Shown here one piece after another: positions 13,405 through 27,600 of a stretch of 64,000 bases of DNA. The first letter of the stretch is position 1. Each line of letters opens with the position of its first letter. A program made the translations under genes and the position numbers. Under the pieces are notes generated by a model that did no database searches, was not told the origin of the DNA, and was given only the letters and a program-made list of their open reading frames with translations. Source of the DNA: Apostichopus japonicus (Eukaryota; Echinodermata; Holothuroidea; Aspidochirotida; Stichopodidae); contig NC_092583.1 of assembly GCF_037975245.1 (NCBI RefSeq), positions 12,363,764 to 12,427,763 on the forward strand. Direction: 5' to 3'.

Positions 13405-16400
13405 TTAGATTGGCATATGAGCCTCCTGGTATTCATCGTCTTCCTGATCTAGATCAGCAGCCTCCGAACTGTCGAGCTGCAATGAGGTGCAAAAAAAACA
13501 TACAAATGTAAGATAAAGAATCGGAGGGACGCACAAACGAAGGGACTGACGGACGAACCAATCAATTAATCAATCATTAAATCAATAAAGAAGGAAAGAT
13601 ATAGAAAGATGATATGACAAAAAAAAATTAGGTGACGGATGAATAATATTTTTATTAAGCTAGTCATCGCTGGAGTAAACAAAAATAGTCCATTTTGGGT
13701 CATACAAATGCAACAAACAAACAAACAACAAATTTTATACGTACTGTAAGTCTTACTTTTTGTGCAGGAAACATCCCAGAAACACCACTAAATGCTTACA
13801 GAAAGTCGACAGTGAAGCCGAAAGAAACAGTTCTCTGTTGTATCAAACAAATTTACAAGACTGCATCTCATTACAGCAAAGATGTGAGTGCAGACATTCA
13901 TATACAATATTCTATAAAAATCAAGTTTCAAGTGTATTAAAAATCCAGTATAAATACATGAAAGTACATATTTATAAATAGGATAAGAACAACAGAATAG
14001 CAAAAAAGCATGTACTGTATGTACAAATAATAAATCAAAAGTTAATAAATTAATTAAAAGTAGGTTTTGTGGAACAACACTCTGAACAAATATGGCAGCC
14101 CAACAAACGAAAGAAGTTTTAAAACACGTAGTTTGAAATTTTGGCATGATAGACTGTTCACACTGTAATCATTCAAAACTGTGCTAACTGTACATCTTAA
14201 GGTTTTGAAACTGCTGTGGTCAACAAACATTTGTAGCAGGTTGGAGGTCGTTATTTGTCAGTTTTGATTGTGTCATCTTTGCCTCTGAATTTGCCAGCGG
14301 ATACCAATAACATCACACTGTAAGCTGGTGTGTACCCTATGTATTTAGTGCAGCCTCTTCACCCTACTAGGTTATATATTTTTTAAATTTGATCCAATCC
14401 GTCCTCCCCTCCTAATGATCTTTAAATTGGAACCCCTCCCACTTATCTTCTACAGCGTGAACAGTCTTGATTTTGATATAATATTGTATGAATATCTGTG
14501 GTCACCACAGGATTCATCACAGGATTCCAACTCATCAAAGGATTCATCCCAGGATTCATCACAGATTCAAACTAATCCCAGGATTCATCACAGGATTCAA
14601 ACTAATCCCAGGATTCATCACAGGATTCAAACTAATCCCAGGATTCATCACAGGATTTAAACTCATCCCAGGATTCATCACAGGATTCATCACAGGATTC
14701 ATCACAGGAGTCAAACCTATCCCAGGATTCTTCCCAGGATTCTTCCCAGGATTCATTGGGGTTAGGGTTTAAGGTTAACCCTGGGGTGAATCTTGTGATG
14801 AGTTTGAACCTTGGGATGAAATCCTGGGGTGAATCCTGAGATGAGTTTGAATCCTGTGATGAATCCTGAGATCAGTTTGAATCCTGTGATGAATCCTGGG
14901 TGATTCCTGGGATAGCTTCAGGTTGGTAACAGAAGTGATGTCAACATGGGGAGTATTAAACAAATAATCTCTCTCTGTACAAATTTTGTGACTGCTTATG
15001 TGTGCAGGTATGTACAACCGTCTCAAAGTTTTATCTATTTATTTTTCTATTACTTACTGCATCGAGTTCTTGCTTCTTGAAAATCTTGGGCAGGACCATC
15101 CTGACAGGTACCAGCAAGATCAGGAAGAAGGGGAAGGCCAGGGCGGCCGCGCTGATTTTGACCACCCATAGGACGGCGAGGCATATCAACTGAAGAATGG
15201 TAAAGAAATGCATTCTGTAGCTTCGAACCTGTTTGGAAGGGGAGAAATGTAGATTAGTTATAATCAAATAATTAAATAGTTAAATAATTAAGAATAATAA
15301 GGGAAAAACTCTGTTAGACCTTTGCGAGCGAGTTAATGCATGAATGTGCCTTCAATATGGAGTGTCCATCAAACACTTGGTTTTGCAACATGAGTTGTAA
15401 CTATTTTACTCGGCCACCCGATATCCATCATATAACTGCAAAACTTGGTGCTGACTGTTTCGTTCTACGAAAAATGAAGCGGATCGCGACCTATTGTCAG
15501 CTACTCCTAATTAGCGAATATCTTTACCATTCTGCTCCAAGTGCAGTCAAAAAGTTTTGATGTAATGGCTGTTTATGTGTGACTAAATTTCCATCTTTTT
15601 TTATGCAAATTATGGTGCGATCGAGTATTAATGTTTTCTATAGTCGGTTACTTTTATCATTCTTTCACACTTAATGAGTATGATACCATTCAGTTTAAAA
15701 CAAAAAGCGATCACGGAAAATTCAGCGTTACAGTCGGCACACACACACACAGGTATAAAGTGATACAAAATGATTTGATATACTGATATATAGATTTAGC
15801 ATGTTGAATGTAAAAACACTAGTTCATAATCATTTTCCCAAGGTCAAGCTTTAGCCAACACGCTAGGCCAATGCCTTAATTCTATGAGCTCCTGCACGGA
15901 TAGCAAAAGTTTCGATCATCTAGTTTTGTTTTGTTTTTTTTTGCAAATAGAAATTATTTTTTACTGATGCTGATGCTCATAACTGATGCTGTAATATTAA
16001 AGTCACAAGGGTTTTTTTTCTTTTCTCTTTCTCTTCGTAAATTCTTACCTTACGGACATATGCCACGTCAGGATGATGTTTAGTTGGCATGAAGATAAGT
16101 TTGGTACGATCCACCATCTGTATTCCGCTCAGAGAACTGACTCCCATGTAGAGGAAAACGCCAAATAAGACAGCAAGAGGGACTTCACTCAACAGCGGCG
16201 CTAAGGCCAGGGAAAGACCTAACGATTCAATGGATAAAAACAAATAGGTACTTTGGCAATTCAAAAAGAACGTCAACTAGGATATTGCAAGTCTCTTTGG
16301 CACAAAGGCAAAGATGAAACAAAATATCCATCGAAGCAGGGTTTGGAACAGCGACCTGTTCGTATATGTCCTCACGTTCCGACAAATGTGCAATCCAGAC

Positions 16401-19400
16401 TGAAATTGGGGTCCAGGAATTTAGGGCCCCACCTTTCTCAATTTCAAACAACAATATGAGAATCAGTGAATTTGATAGCAACAACGGAAAACTTGAAGAA
16501 GAAGAAAACTTTTAAACAACTTTTCATAAGATAAATCGGTGGGTAGGTATAAAAAATACCGACAGAAACATTTACTCGGGTGAATGACGTCTTTATGTTA
16601 ATTTCAGCAGATGTTTAAAGCAAAAAAAATTGCGGAGGAAGAGGGAAGGGAGGGGAACATGGAGGGGAGCCGATGGGAGGAGGAGGGAGCTAGTTTTGGT
16701 AGTAAAATGACAGATCTTGCCACATTTTATTCCTACAGCTGAAACAGCTTCCACAAACACTTCCTTCGCATTTGTAATAATTCATATTCATATTCCTTCA
16801 AGTTTGAAGACTTTTTAGCCTCTCCTTCTGCCAACCCCCCCCCACGATCCCACCAATCTTTCTCCCTCCCTCCCTCTTTTCAAAACCAGAGAACTGCTAG
16901 AATATAAAAGAGACTTATTTTACAAACCTATCATGACGTTCACCAAGAAGGCCGTCACTCTCTGTTCCCTGATGCCTTCAAGACGTGGCTTCTCACCGGG
17001 GGCGTTGCTCTTACTGAAGATGGAGAGCGCCCCGACGTGGGTGACCGACCTGACGGTCGCAGCCCACACCCATGGCAAGCCGAAGAGGCCGTTAAAACAC
17101 GCAAGACCACCCAAAATGAACAGATCCAGATGGAAGCCGGACCCCTTTTTCAGTTTGTTCTCTTTTTTGTTGATGATCAATCTGGCAAAAAGGAGATTAG
17201 AAAAAATACACACCAATTTTATTTCGCTGGATAAATTCAGACATGAAGCTCGGAATTAAATGTTTCACAAAAGTCTACCTTTTTTTGACAAGAGTAATCT
17301 AGTAAAGCATCACACACACCACTTCTTTCCGTTCCTCTTCGCTGAGCATCATAAATAAATTTATCCAAGCTTTGTAACGACCATAACAAGCAATATATTG
17401 ACTTTCCTCATGTCATACAGCTGGGAAGGTCACACTGGGTGAAATCCCTGAGGTAAGAGGGCGACAGACACAAACTCACAAATTAGAGCAAATGTCTTTG
17501 AAACAATGTTTCTGCTTTATATAGAAGACTAAAAAGCACACATTCCAAATTTTGAAGTGAAACAAACAAACAAACACAAAAAAAGAAAAAAACTTGAGTG
17601 TTCTGACTCAAAATAAATTTGATTATTTTTGATTCAGTAATCTTTTAACTCATTGCTAAGCCAATTATAATCTTAATGATGGACATTTTTTCATGAGTTA
17701 TAATCTGTCCTCACTTACCCTGTGATTAATGTTTCCATGTACATCAGGATAAAAGCCAAGAAGGCAGGTATGACCGCCGACAACATCATCAAGGGATTCA
17801 TTGGATGCTCGATGCCTAATGGGTTAATCCACCAGCCTCTTTTACAGGAATCGGTGGGCTGCAGACCATCCGGTACTTCCAATTTCTAAACAAAAACAAT
17901 GGGGTTTTGGGGGAGGAATGGGGGAGGAATGGGGGAGGAGAGTGGGGGTGGTACAGGGAAGAAAATTGAGGTGGAAATTCATTATATTAATAGATAACAA
18001 CAATTAAATTTTACAAAATTGTTACATGAGATTGACATTTCAATTAAGTCTTGGATCCAACAGAGCAAAACATTCTACATCTACTGAAATCATTGCTGGG
18101 AGAATATTAAAGGGACATGATTGATTATGACAAAAGATAAGATTTTTTTTTTTTTGAACATTTAAGAAATGGAATAAGAAAGCCTCCACAATCCTCAGAG
18201 TAACCAAAATTAGCTAAGACGTAGTTAAAAACAAGATATTTTTGTCATTTCTGTGTTGCATTAATTGTTGACAGAATATTGCTTTAATAGTCAATTTGTC
18301 CTGTCATCTAAACATCATTTTCACAGTCATGGTCATTTAAGTGTCATATCGTTACATCACTGGAGTACCCTTTAAGGGTGACACTGTCTGTCAACAGAAT
18401 ACTCCTTTAACAGCCACTTTGTCCCATCATCTGAATACCCCTTGTATTGAAATCAAAATATCCCTTGTGGATCAAATTCTGCTACTACAGTACCCCTTTA
18501 AGGCATTACATTTTATGTCAACAGAATATATCCCTTGAAGGGTCATATTGTCCTTCATTGGAGTATCCCATTATTGAATGCACTGTCTGTAAACAGAATA
18601 TCCCTTTCAGGTTAATATTGTCCTTCACTAAAGTATCACATTGTCAGTACTGTCTGTAAACAGATTATCCCTTGAAGGGTCATATTGTCCTTCACTATAG
18701 TATCACATTACCATGTAACGCACTGTCTGTTAACAGAATATCCCTTTAAGGGTCATATTGTCCTTCATTGGAGTATCCCATTACCTTGTAACGCACTGTC
18801 TGTTAACAGAATATCCCTTTTAGGGTCATATTGTCCTTCACTAGAGTATCCCATTACCATGTAACCCACTGTCTGTTGACAGAATATCCCTTTCAGGGTC
18901 ATATTGTCCTTCATTGGAGTATCCCTTTTTGGGACACGCTGTTCTGTAATCTGAATATTGTCATTGTGAATATCCCTTTCAGGGTCATATTGTCCTTCAT
19001 TGGAATATCCCTTTATGGGACACACTGTTCTGTCATCAGAATATCGTCTGTGTGAATATCGGTTGTCACCAGGATATCCCATCACGAGTCACACTGTCAC
19101 CAAATATATATCCCTCTATATGTTCATAAACCTACTTTGCACAATAACATCTCTTTTAAAGTAGAACGATAGTGACAGAAAAAAAATCTCTCATTTTCAT
19201 ATATAATGTAGTTTATATGTTACCAAGCAACACATTTTTTTAATTTTCCAAATAGCACACCGGAAAGTTATAAAAAAGGGAATTAAAACATTGTTTTTTC
19301 GTCTCCGTAATTTAGGAATTTGCAAACACTGCAACGACCTTGAACAGCCCTTAGGTCAGTGAATGACGTCACTGTGATGATCTTTTCTGTTGTGAACTGT

Positions 19401-22400
19401 TCAGTACGGAGCTGTGCGTGCATTTCGTGTCAGCATAACTGTTATTTTCCGGCGTAATGTTCAAGACATAAATAGATAATGAATATCATGGTGTTTCTTG
19501 ATTTCTTCACCACGTGTTTACAAGTTTTTTTTTACGAAATTTGTGGCGATTTCGCAACGATTTCCCAATATCTAAAGAGGTAACTTGCAAGCTGACCCAA
19601 AGTAACGTAAATCTCAAGATCACTTTTTTGGCGGGTTTTATACAGAGTGATGTATGAATGTGCTCACTTACCAGTCAACCTGGCACAATAACAATAGTGA
19701 TGATAGTCTCAAACGTAGTTTAGTATAACATCCGAAAGAAAATCCAAAGTTCTAAACAAAGTAGATTCGCTTGTATGCACTAGGCCTACTGTAAAACATA
19801 AACGTTCCTTGTTCCGTGCGTCATAAAATCCAACAGAAAGGTTACATTGAGCTTGAAATACAACCGCCTTTGAACTCAATCGAGTAGTTAGTCTAGCTCG
19901 AACAATTTTCTCACTACATGCAATGCCTATTGCGTTTATTCACATGCATGCCTCGTGGTTTGGGCTTCAGGAGGAATCGTGTTCTAGCCCAACTTCACGT
20001 AGGTCCGCAAACGGTTCTTTCACACTGTGCAAACATAAGTGACAGTGTGCGCTACCGTAAGTAGTACTTACACGATGTTTTGTTTCACCCAAGCCGAAAA
20101 GGTGTGAGCTTATATTTGTTCTTAACGTGTAGCATATTATGCATTTATATGCCAGGGTGTTATAACACACTAACACGTGTTATGTTTTGGGAGCATGCGA
20201 GAGCTAGATATGTTAAAGATACAATACAGTAAATCGTAGTGGTATTATATATATATATTTTTTTTTTATTTATTTATTTTTTTTTATTTATTTATTTATT
20301 TATATGTTTATATAATATAAAATATTTTTATATTTTTGATTTTTTATATTTTTTATATTTTTATATTTATTTTTAACACAGGCCGCAATAAAATGTGCCT
20401 CTAGCATAACACGTGTTATCATGTTATAACACAGATGCATATAAATGCGCAATATATTCAAGTCGAAAACGCTATTATAAGCAACTGTACAATTCGGTTC
20501 GGGTGTTTGTTTCGCTCGAGCATACACACATTTCCTATTCGTATTACATTTAAAGTGGTTTGGAGGGTATGAACACATCTCTGCCCAAAAAACTCTGCCT
20601 AAGTGACGTTCTCTCCTCACATAGTCATTAGGTTGTTCACGTCTGACATGTCTTCCAGTTCCAACACTTACTGTTGCATTTATCGGGATATATATAAATA
20701 ATGCGGCATAGAAGGATCAATCTTTCAAACTTTTTTTACTTTAGTGACCTTGCCACACGCAAATTTCAATTGGGCCCGAGATGGCTCTATGACCGACTCA
20801 ATGACCGATTATTCCGTAATTTACATTGGGGCAGTCAGCTTCACTAAAACGACAAGAAAAAGCAGGAACAATAACACCTTATTAAAATTAGACCGTTAAA
20901 TGTCTCACGCAGTGTATCAAATCTCCTCTCTGGTTTAGGTTGTTTGTCGAGTCCAATATAGAGTAGGTTGCAACTAAACTTACACACTAAGTGCACACTG
21001 CGCCGAGCTCACTTTGTTATCATCATAATGACGTCACATGTCACTGTAGATCACGTGATCATCATATCGCTGTTCGTGAAAAGCCCAATTTTTGTTTAAA
21101 AAATCAACGAGTTTAGGAATTTTTTTTAAGCCTTTCCCAACATCGGATTGACTTGAATTTTCACATGTGTAATATGGAAACCAACTAGAATACTCATGAA
21201 TAAAATCGTATTTTTTCGTCGATGCTGAAAAATCACTATCGTTCATCTTTAATGTCTTTACCTCGGTATAAATAACCTGCAGAAAGTAATCCACGAGACA
21301 CATCACCAAGATAGATATTGGGATACCGAAATCTCCGATCATCTTTCTGGCCTGTTTGAGAGAATAAAATAAAAACATATCTCGAAATTATCAGCCAACA
21401 TTTTATGCCATACAAATAAATGTATCACAATACTTATGCTGTTGGATTTGTGGTGAAACATTTTTTCGAACACGACCCCCATTTTTTTTTTTTCGGGGAG
21501 TGACGAGATTAGAGTAGAAAGACAATGAGGGCGGTCACAGACCTCACGATACAGACATATTTTTACTTCTGCCCTTTAATGTGATACAGAATGTAAATGC
21601 TTCAAGCATAGCTTGGAAGGCAAAAACAATCAAATTTAACAATTCGCTGTAGAGAAAGACTTTTTGGACCCGAAAATAAAATGATTTAGTGATGCAAATC
21701 GATTTACATAATATTGTTCAACTGCTTTCCTTTGGCAGTTTACAAATTAACTTTTTCGTCCACAACAAGACAGTAACAAATCGATACATCTTGATATCCT
21801 TAGCAACCACAGAAAAAGAAGAGAAAACGAAAACAATAACTGCACAATCTTATTTGCAGATATGCTAACTGGAGAAGACGACATCAATTTTGCCTGCGGG
21901 AATGAAAGATGACCAATTCTTACCCCGCGGCCCAAGAATCGGCTGTTACGGAACATTCTCAGAAAATAAGCCAGAAGAAACGTTCCTATGGTGAGTATGG
22001 TTGAGAGTAACGCTGTGTTCGGTTGATTCGTTATGTCTTCTTTGTCGGATGAGCACACACCGTTGCCATTGTTCCAAACGGTGGCAGAGGTGGGATTACT
22101 CGATGTATGTTCGTAGACGACAGAGGTGCTATTTTCAAATTCTTCCATCCAATTGCAGTAAGGTTCGTCTAAAGGATGCTCTTGAAATATCTGCGTCGGT
22201 GGTGAGACGGAATAAACTAGAAATTCATTTGACGTCTCGCAGTTGGACATTCGATTCACATTAAACGTAGGAAATGACATGATACACACAAATCATGTAA
22301 ATTTTGGTAATTAGTTAACAAAAAAAGCTTAAAATGAGCATAAGAAGGCAGCCTCAATGCATTAAGGGTCCATTGTATGGGTATGGGGAATCCATCACGA

Positions 22401-24614
22401 AAGACCCAAAATATTTTGCCTCTCTGTACACGCTTCTACAATAGACTCAGGCACGATAAATACGGTTGGATGTATAGAAATGCATTTTTATTTTTTTTGT
22501 TATTTTTTATTTTGTGCAATGCTTTTTCAAAAAATGCCCTACACTTTGTGAAACTTACCCTACTGAGTTTGTTGAAGACTTCAAAGATAAAAATGAGCGA
22601 GATCAGAAAGGCGAAGATCTCCTCCGTAAACCGAGTGAAATATCGAACCAGAGCACTGCCCTCCAAGGCGACCACGACCGTGACGATGACAAAGAGCCAG
22701 ATGCCGACCCAGGCGCGGTAAGGAAGGTATTCTATACCAGTACTGACACAAAACTGGGTAAAAGAAGGAAGAGGAGGGGGGTATTCAAGAAATGGAATAT
22801 CTGGTAAGTAATTTCAAAAGGAAAGAAATCACAGAAAATGGAACATAGGGTTTTATGTCTCAGAAGATATTGATTATTTTTTACATGTTAGAAAGAAGAA
22901 AACCATCGAAAATAGGAAATGCATGATCGATATTTGTGTAACTGTAGCAGCGAATAATTCATGGAGTGTCAAAATATTAGCAAAATGCTAGGCAGGATTA
23001 TGCAAATTGCTGTATCAATCGCAAAGATGCATAGCAGTTTTCATACACAACAGGAACTTTTTTATACGAGACAAAATTTCAGAGCACTCAAATAGGCTGA
23101 GCAAAAGTTTAAACACTGACGTAATTCCCTGCGGTTAGAGGGAACATTTAAATTTGAAATAAAAATGTGTTAAAAACAACTCAATTCTAATTAAACTCAG
23201 TAGCTTTATTTCAGTCAACTAGCCTTTCATGTCAAATAGAGTGATATGACAGGACATTATTCAAACTTATGAAAGTGCCAGAAATACTTAAAGATCATTG
23301 GTATTAGCCCTTCAATATAGGCACGCTTTATGACAACAACAAATAGGCTAAAAAAAAAAAAAGGCTAAAAGCATTGAAAGATATGTATTCCTTAGAGACG
23401 CTGATTCTACAAATACTTCGGGAAGAAAACGAAAGTAGACGGTTAACTGTCTCGATGAGTATAACTACCATTGGAGTGGCAGTAAAAAATGCTTCTTGAA
23501 GTTTGAGCAATGGTGACCATTATCTGACTTTCTAGCATATTGAGGGTATCACTAATGTATGTATGTATGTAATTTAGATGATGACCTCATGACCTTGAAG
23601 TGACCTTTAAGTACTCTCGAAAAATTTGGTCTGTGACGGCGACTAGCGATAGACATATACATGTGACATACAAAAGTATTTAAATGGACATGAACATTAA
23701 AGACCAACTATATGTTTGTTTTTTTTCATGCTGTAAATTTTCTTACTTGATAAAGATTTTCTTCAAAAACTAAAATAGGTCCCGTTGATCCGATGATGGT
23801 GAGAGGTTGGGCCGAGAACAAGGAAAAGATGACTCCAGAGATGGACGAACCTAGAATCATCTCGGACACCCCCATCCAGTTATCGCTCTTTTCTCCTGGT
23901 GATGCAGAAATTGGAAAGTTTGATACTGTCAATCTCAAAAGGGAGTAGTATTCCTTCCCTAACCCCTCTCCCCCCCTCACCCTCCCTTTCTCCTCCCCTC
24001 CAGGTTCCTGCACCTCCAGATTACGCTCACAAATTGACAAGATGAGTTTAAATTAGATCGTTACTTCCAGAAGGATGAGACAACATGTAAGAGGTAGTAA
24101 TACAAGAATTGGAGTTTTGATGACCACTTCTAATTTTCGTAGCACTTTTGATGCTAGAATTTGTTACCCAAGAATTGTGCAGTATTTTTCTACACCACAT
24201 GTAAGATCATCTAATGTCAAAAGAGGACTTTGCAACAACTTCTGTTTTTATGTACAACGCTTCATTATGCTTACTTTACAGTATTTTTACTGACAAAAAA
24301 AAAAATGTAATCATTTTAAGACCTGTAAATTAACAGAACATGTCCACGTAGGTCACGTTATAAATCAATGACGACAGGTCTCTGATACATCTCAAAGTCT
24401 GACTCACCCAATAGGCCACCGAAGGTAATCGCTGGGGATAAGCACGCAAAGTAAATGAAAACAAAGGCTGCCAAACATTGGGGGTTCAGTCCGTCCTTGA
24501 TGTCCGATAGATACTTTGGGTAACGTCTCTTTATGTCCTTGATCATCCCGCCAAACAATCTCCCGGTCCTTTCCAGCGGGTCGTCATCTTTCAATTCGTC
24601 TGCTTTCTTGATGG
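13405..24614 (-). CDS. SLC4A2-like: Anion exchanger exons 13-22: transmembrane exchanger domain and tail
   Basis: Exons 24408-24614, 23747-23895, 22559-22753, 21924-22190, 21262-21351, 17719-17885, 16928-17181, 16049-16218, 15058-15228 and 13405-13476; every phase matches. Seen: the membrane-entry block [30 protein letters not shown]; the [19 protein letters not shown] helix, whose Lys (about 958) aligns with the stilbene-binding Lys539 of human AE1; an outer loop with a sequon ENST (about 981) and two Cys; Glu of YMETLITG (about 1131) at the place of AE1 Glu681, the proton/sulfate site; and [15 protein letters not shown] with a Lys (about 1301) at the AE1 Lys851 place, where AE2 has Met. The tail is acidic as in AE proteins that bind carbonic anhydrase. 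Confidence 0.95.
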
Positions 24615-27600
24615 CTGTGAGGTCAAAGGTCAATAATACCAAAATAATAAATGCGTTTTCATCTGTTTTTGGGGGGTTTTCTCCCCCGTTTTTTTTTTTT
24701 TTTACTGTTTTCTAAGTTAATTAGATGCTTTTTACCTGATGCTATCTTACTTTATGAAATTCCTAACTTTTTTTAATATTTTCGAAATCCAAAAGGCTGA
24801 CAAATTTTGGATTTATGAACGTATTTTCTCATCTACCTATGTGACATATTATTAATATCCTGGTAACTGGCACTGAGCCATACTTTATTCTCCTCCTACT
24901 AGGAAAGAACATTATCAAGGCGAGACATTCAGATTAAGAGGGGTGGGGGAGGTGCGGCGGGGGGGGGAATGAGTGCAACCGTCACCTTAAACTGGTTGTG
25001 AGTGTAAAAAGGTGACATTCATAACAAACAAAGAAACAAACAAACCTACTTCAACCTTACAGCTAAAACTAAACTTGTCGGTAACAAAACAAACATGAAG
25101 AGTAAGAGGGAAGATGAATCTAGAGTGGGATTAGTTGGTGGGAGTAGGTGTGTTCCTCTCTAGATTCCCTCATGTATTTTTTCTTTCTCTACCTGCTGCG
25201 TCCATCTCGTCGATGTCTTCATCCTCCTCCATAATGGTCGGGGTCTCTAGTAGTTTCTTCCTGTCCATCATCTTCTCCTGCTGCATCCTCAAGACGGGGA
25301 GGAGCAGGTCTTTATCCCAGTTTCCCGGAGGCAGGACGATGGTGTGGTCGATGAAGTCATTCATAGCATCCAATAGATCGTCGATGCTATCAGCCTTGTA
25401 AGCGACCTCATGAAAATGCTGTCAATAATAAAAATAAAAATAAAATAGAACTGTTAGCAAACTGCTTATCCACTAAAGAGCCTGTGTGAGAGAATGTGTA
25501 AAAGTAAGTTGGCCTGACGTTTCGATCCTAGCAGGATCTTCTTCAAAGGCTAAATGACAAGTAACAGTAACAGAAGGGATAAAGACATGCACAGAATACA
25601 GACAGGTTAATGAGCATGGTGAACACAAAGAGATAGATGTAAGGGGATTAGTAGATTCAGCTATCAAGCAAAAAGTAAAAACCCTCTGACATTTACACAT
25701 TGCCCTACACAGATATTTTGCAGTAAGAGAGAAGCAGTTTGTTTACAGCTTCTGCCTTTTCTTAAAAATCTCAACAAAATCTGTATTTATCCTCAGAGTG
25801 TGCAGCCTTTAGTTGTCTGCCTTGCTTGATCTTTTATAACTTGACTGGACTCGAACCCATTCCACCCACCCACACCCCCCCCCCCATCACAACTTAAAAG
25901 GCTGAGAATTTGCCTTTTTCTAATGTGCTTGTTCTTCTTCCTGTATTTAAGTTTTACATAATTTTTGCTATGAATATTAACATCTGGTATTACCTCATTG
26001 GACATGAGGGTAGAGAAAGAACGACCGATCTCGTGGTAGTCTACCCCGTAATCACCGGGACCGAGCATCACGAACAGAAACCGGACCGGAATCGGGACCT
26101 CAGTCAGGTTACCAAGTTTCGTTCCCTCGGCCAGTCGGACGAACACCACCGCCGGTTTCCTCAGAGAGTCCAACTCCCCTACCAGTACGGTGGTGGCTTC
26201 CGCATCCTCGGGTATCTTCTTCATGATGCCCTCCACGTGCTGTGCGTCCAACTGTTTCGGCTCCGAGTGGCTGCCGTGATGGATTGAACTGGCACTGGCA
26301 CTGGGATGGAACGAGACGGTCAGGGAGTTGTTGGAGTGAGCTGCGTCGTTCGACTCCGGTGAGAGCATCGGGATGTGGACTTCATCCTGTTGATGAACAA
26401 AGGTAGAATAAAAGATAGAGATATGATTTGGCAGCTCGATCGACTCTTACAGAAGAAGAATACGTCACAAAGATATGAGAATACAAATCAAGTGACCAAT
26501 ATTTCTGTACTGCTTGTTTCTAACTGTTCTAACTGCTTCCATAGGGAGAAAAGAACCAACTCAATAGATGGTGTGTAATTTTTTTGTACTAATGGGTTTT
26601 TACCATTTTAAGACATTTTCTTCTGTGCATCCATTTTCCATATATTTCCCATTATGTATCACACTTCCCTCAATTTACAGTGCCTTACTAAAAATATTAA
26701 TAATATCAAAATATAATCATACCCGTGTGCCATTCATATTGGCTGGTTCAGTGGCAAGCCTTCTCAAACCTTCTTTCTTCTCGAACGCGACAGAGACGTT
26801 TCGAGTGTGGTCCACAGAGAAATTCCTCTCTTTATGATTATGATGTCTATTGGATGGAAAATACACAAAAGGTAAACTCTTCATGAATTATGTGAACTGA
26901 TCAACTTTATGATAATAAAAATCATAAATATTAACAGTCCTTATATAGCGCAACTTACTATAAAGTCTCACCGCGCTGTACTTAGCCCTAGTCATTGGTT
27001 ACTTGTAACACCTACACACCAAAGTGTGCACAATTCAAACAAACTTTCCTGGGGCACCACAGTGCACCACAGCCACGTGTCCCCTAGGGGACTTCCCATA
27101 GGGTGGAGCCACAAACTGGCGCACGCAACTATATGTACAAGTCACCTTGCAAGTCCCCATTTATACGCCTGGGTGAAGAGAGGCAATGGAGATAAAGTGC
27201 CTTGCCCAAGGACACAACGCAATGATCTGGCCATGGCTTGAACCTGTAATCCTCCATCAAATGCTTTCACCATTAACTTCCTTTCGGGGGGGGGGGGCGA
27301 TGGGGGGAGTGTGCCAGGTCATACACAGTATTACAAATCATTCTACCAGAATACTCTAAACAGGGATGGGAGAGAGTACATCATTTGTGGGGAGACAGGT
27401 AAGTGTACAATGAATTTAAACATTAACTACGGTTTAGGCCCTCTGTTCAATATCTGAATTGATAAGACTAGAGGGTATAAACACCTAGGCAGTCTTCAAC
27501 CAAAGGATACACTTTGACTATAGGTACATTGTGGAAAATCCATGTTATTTTGCATTCTGGAAAGTCCTGAAGAAATTTGAAAGCATTAAAGCAATATTTG

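Noticed and set aside
14415-14772. ORFs of 81-94 codons on the + strand and matching ORFs on the - strand
   Set aside because: They read the 30-bp minisatellite, which stays open in several frames because its period is a multiple of three; no real protein pattern.
18360-19105. CRISPR-like regular array
   Set aside because: Units are contiguous 73-bp tandem repeats without unique spacers, in animal intron DNA.
26909-27241. 110-codon + strand ORF
   Set aside because: Lies entirely in an interspersed repeat within an intron of the opposite-strand gene.
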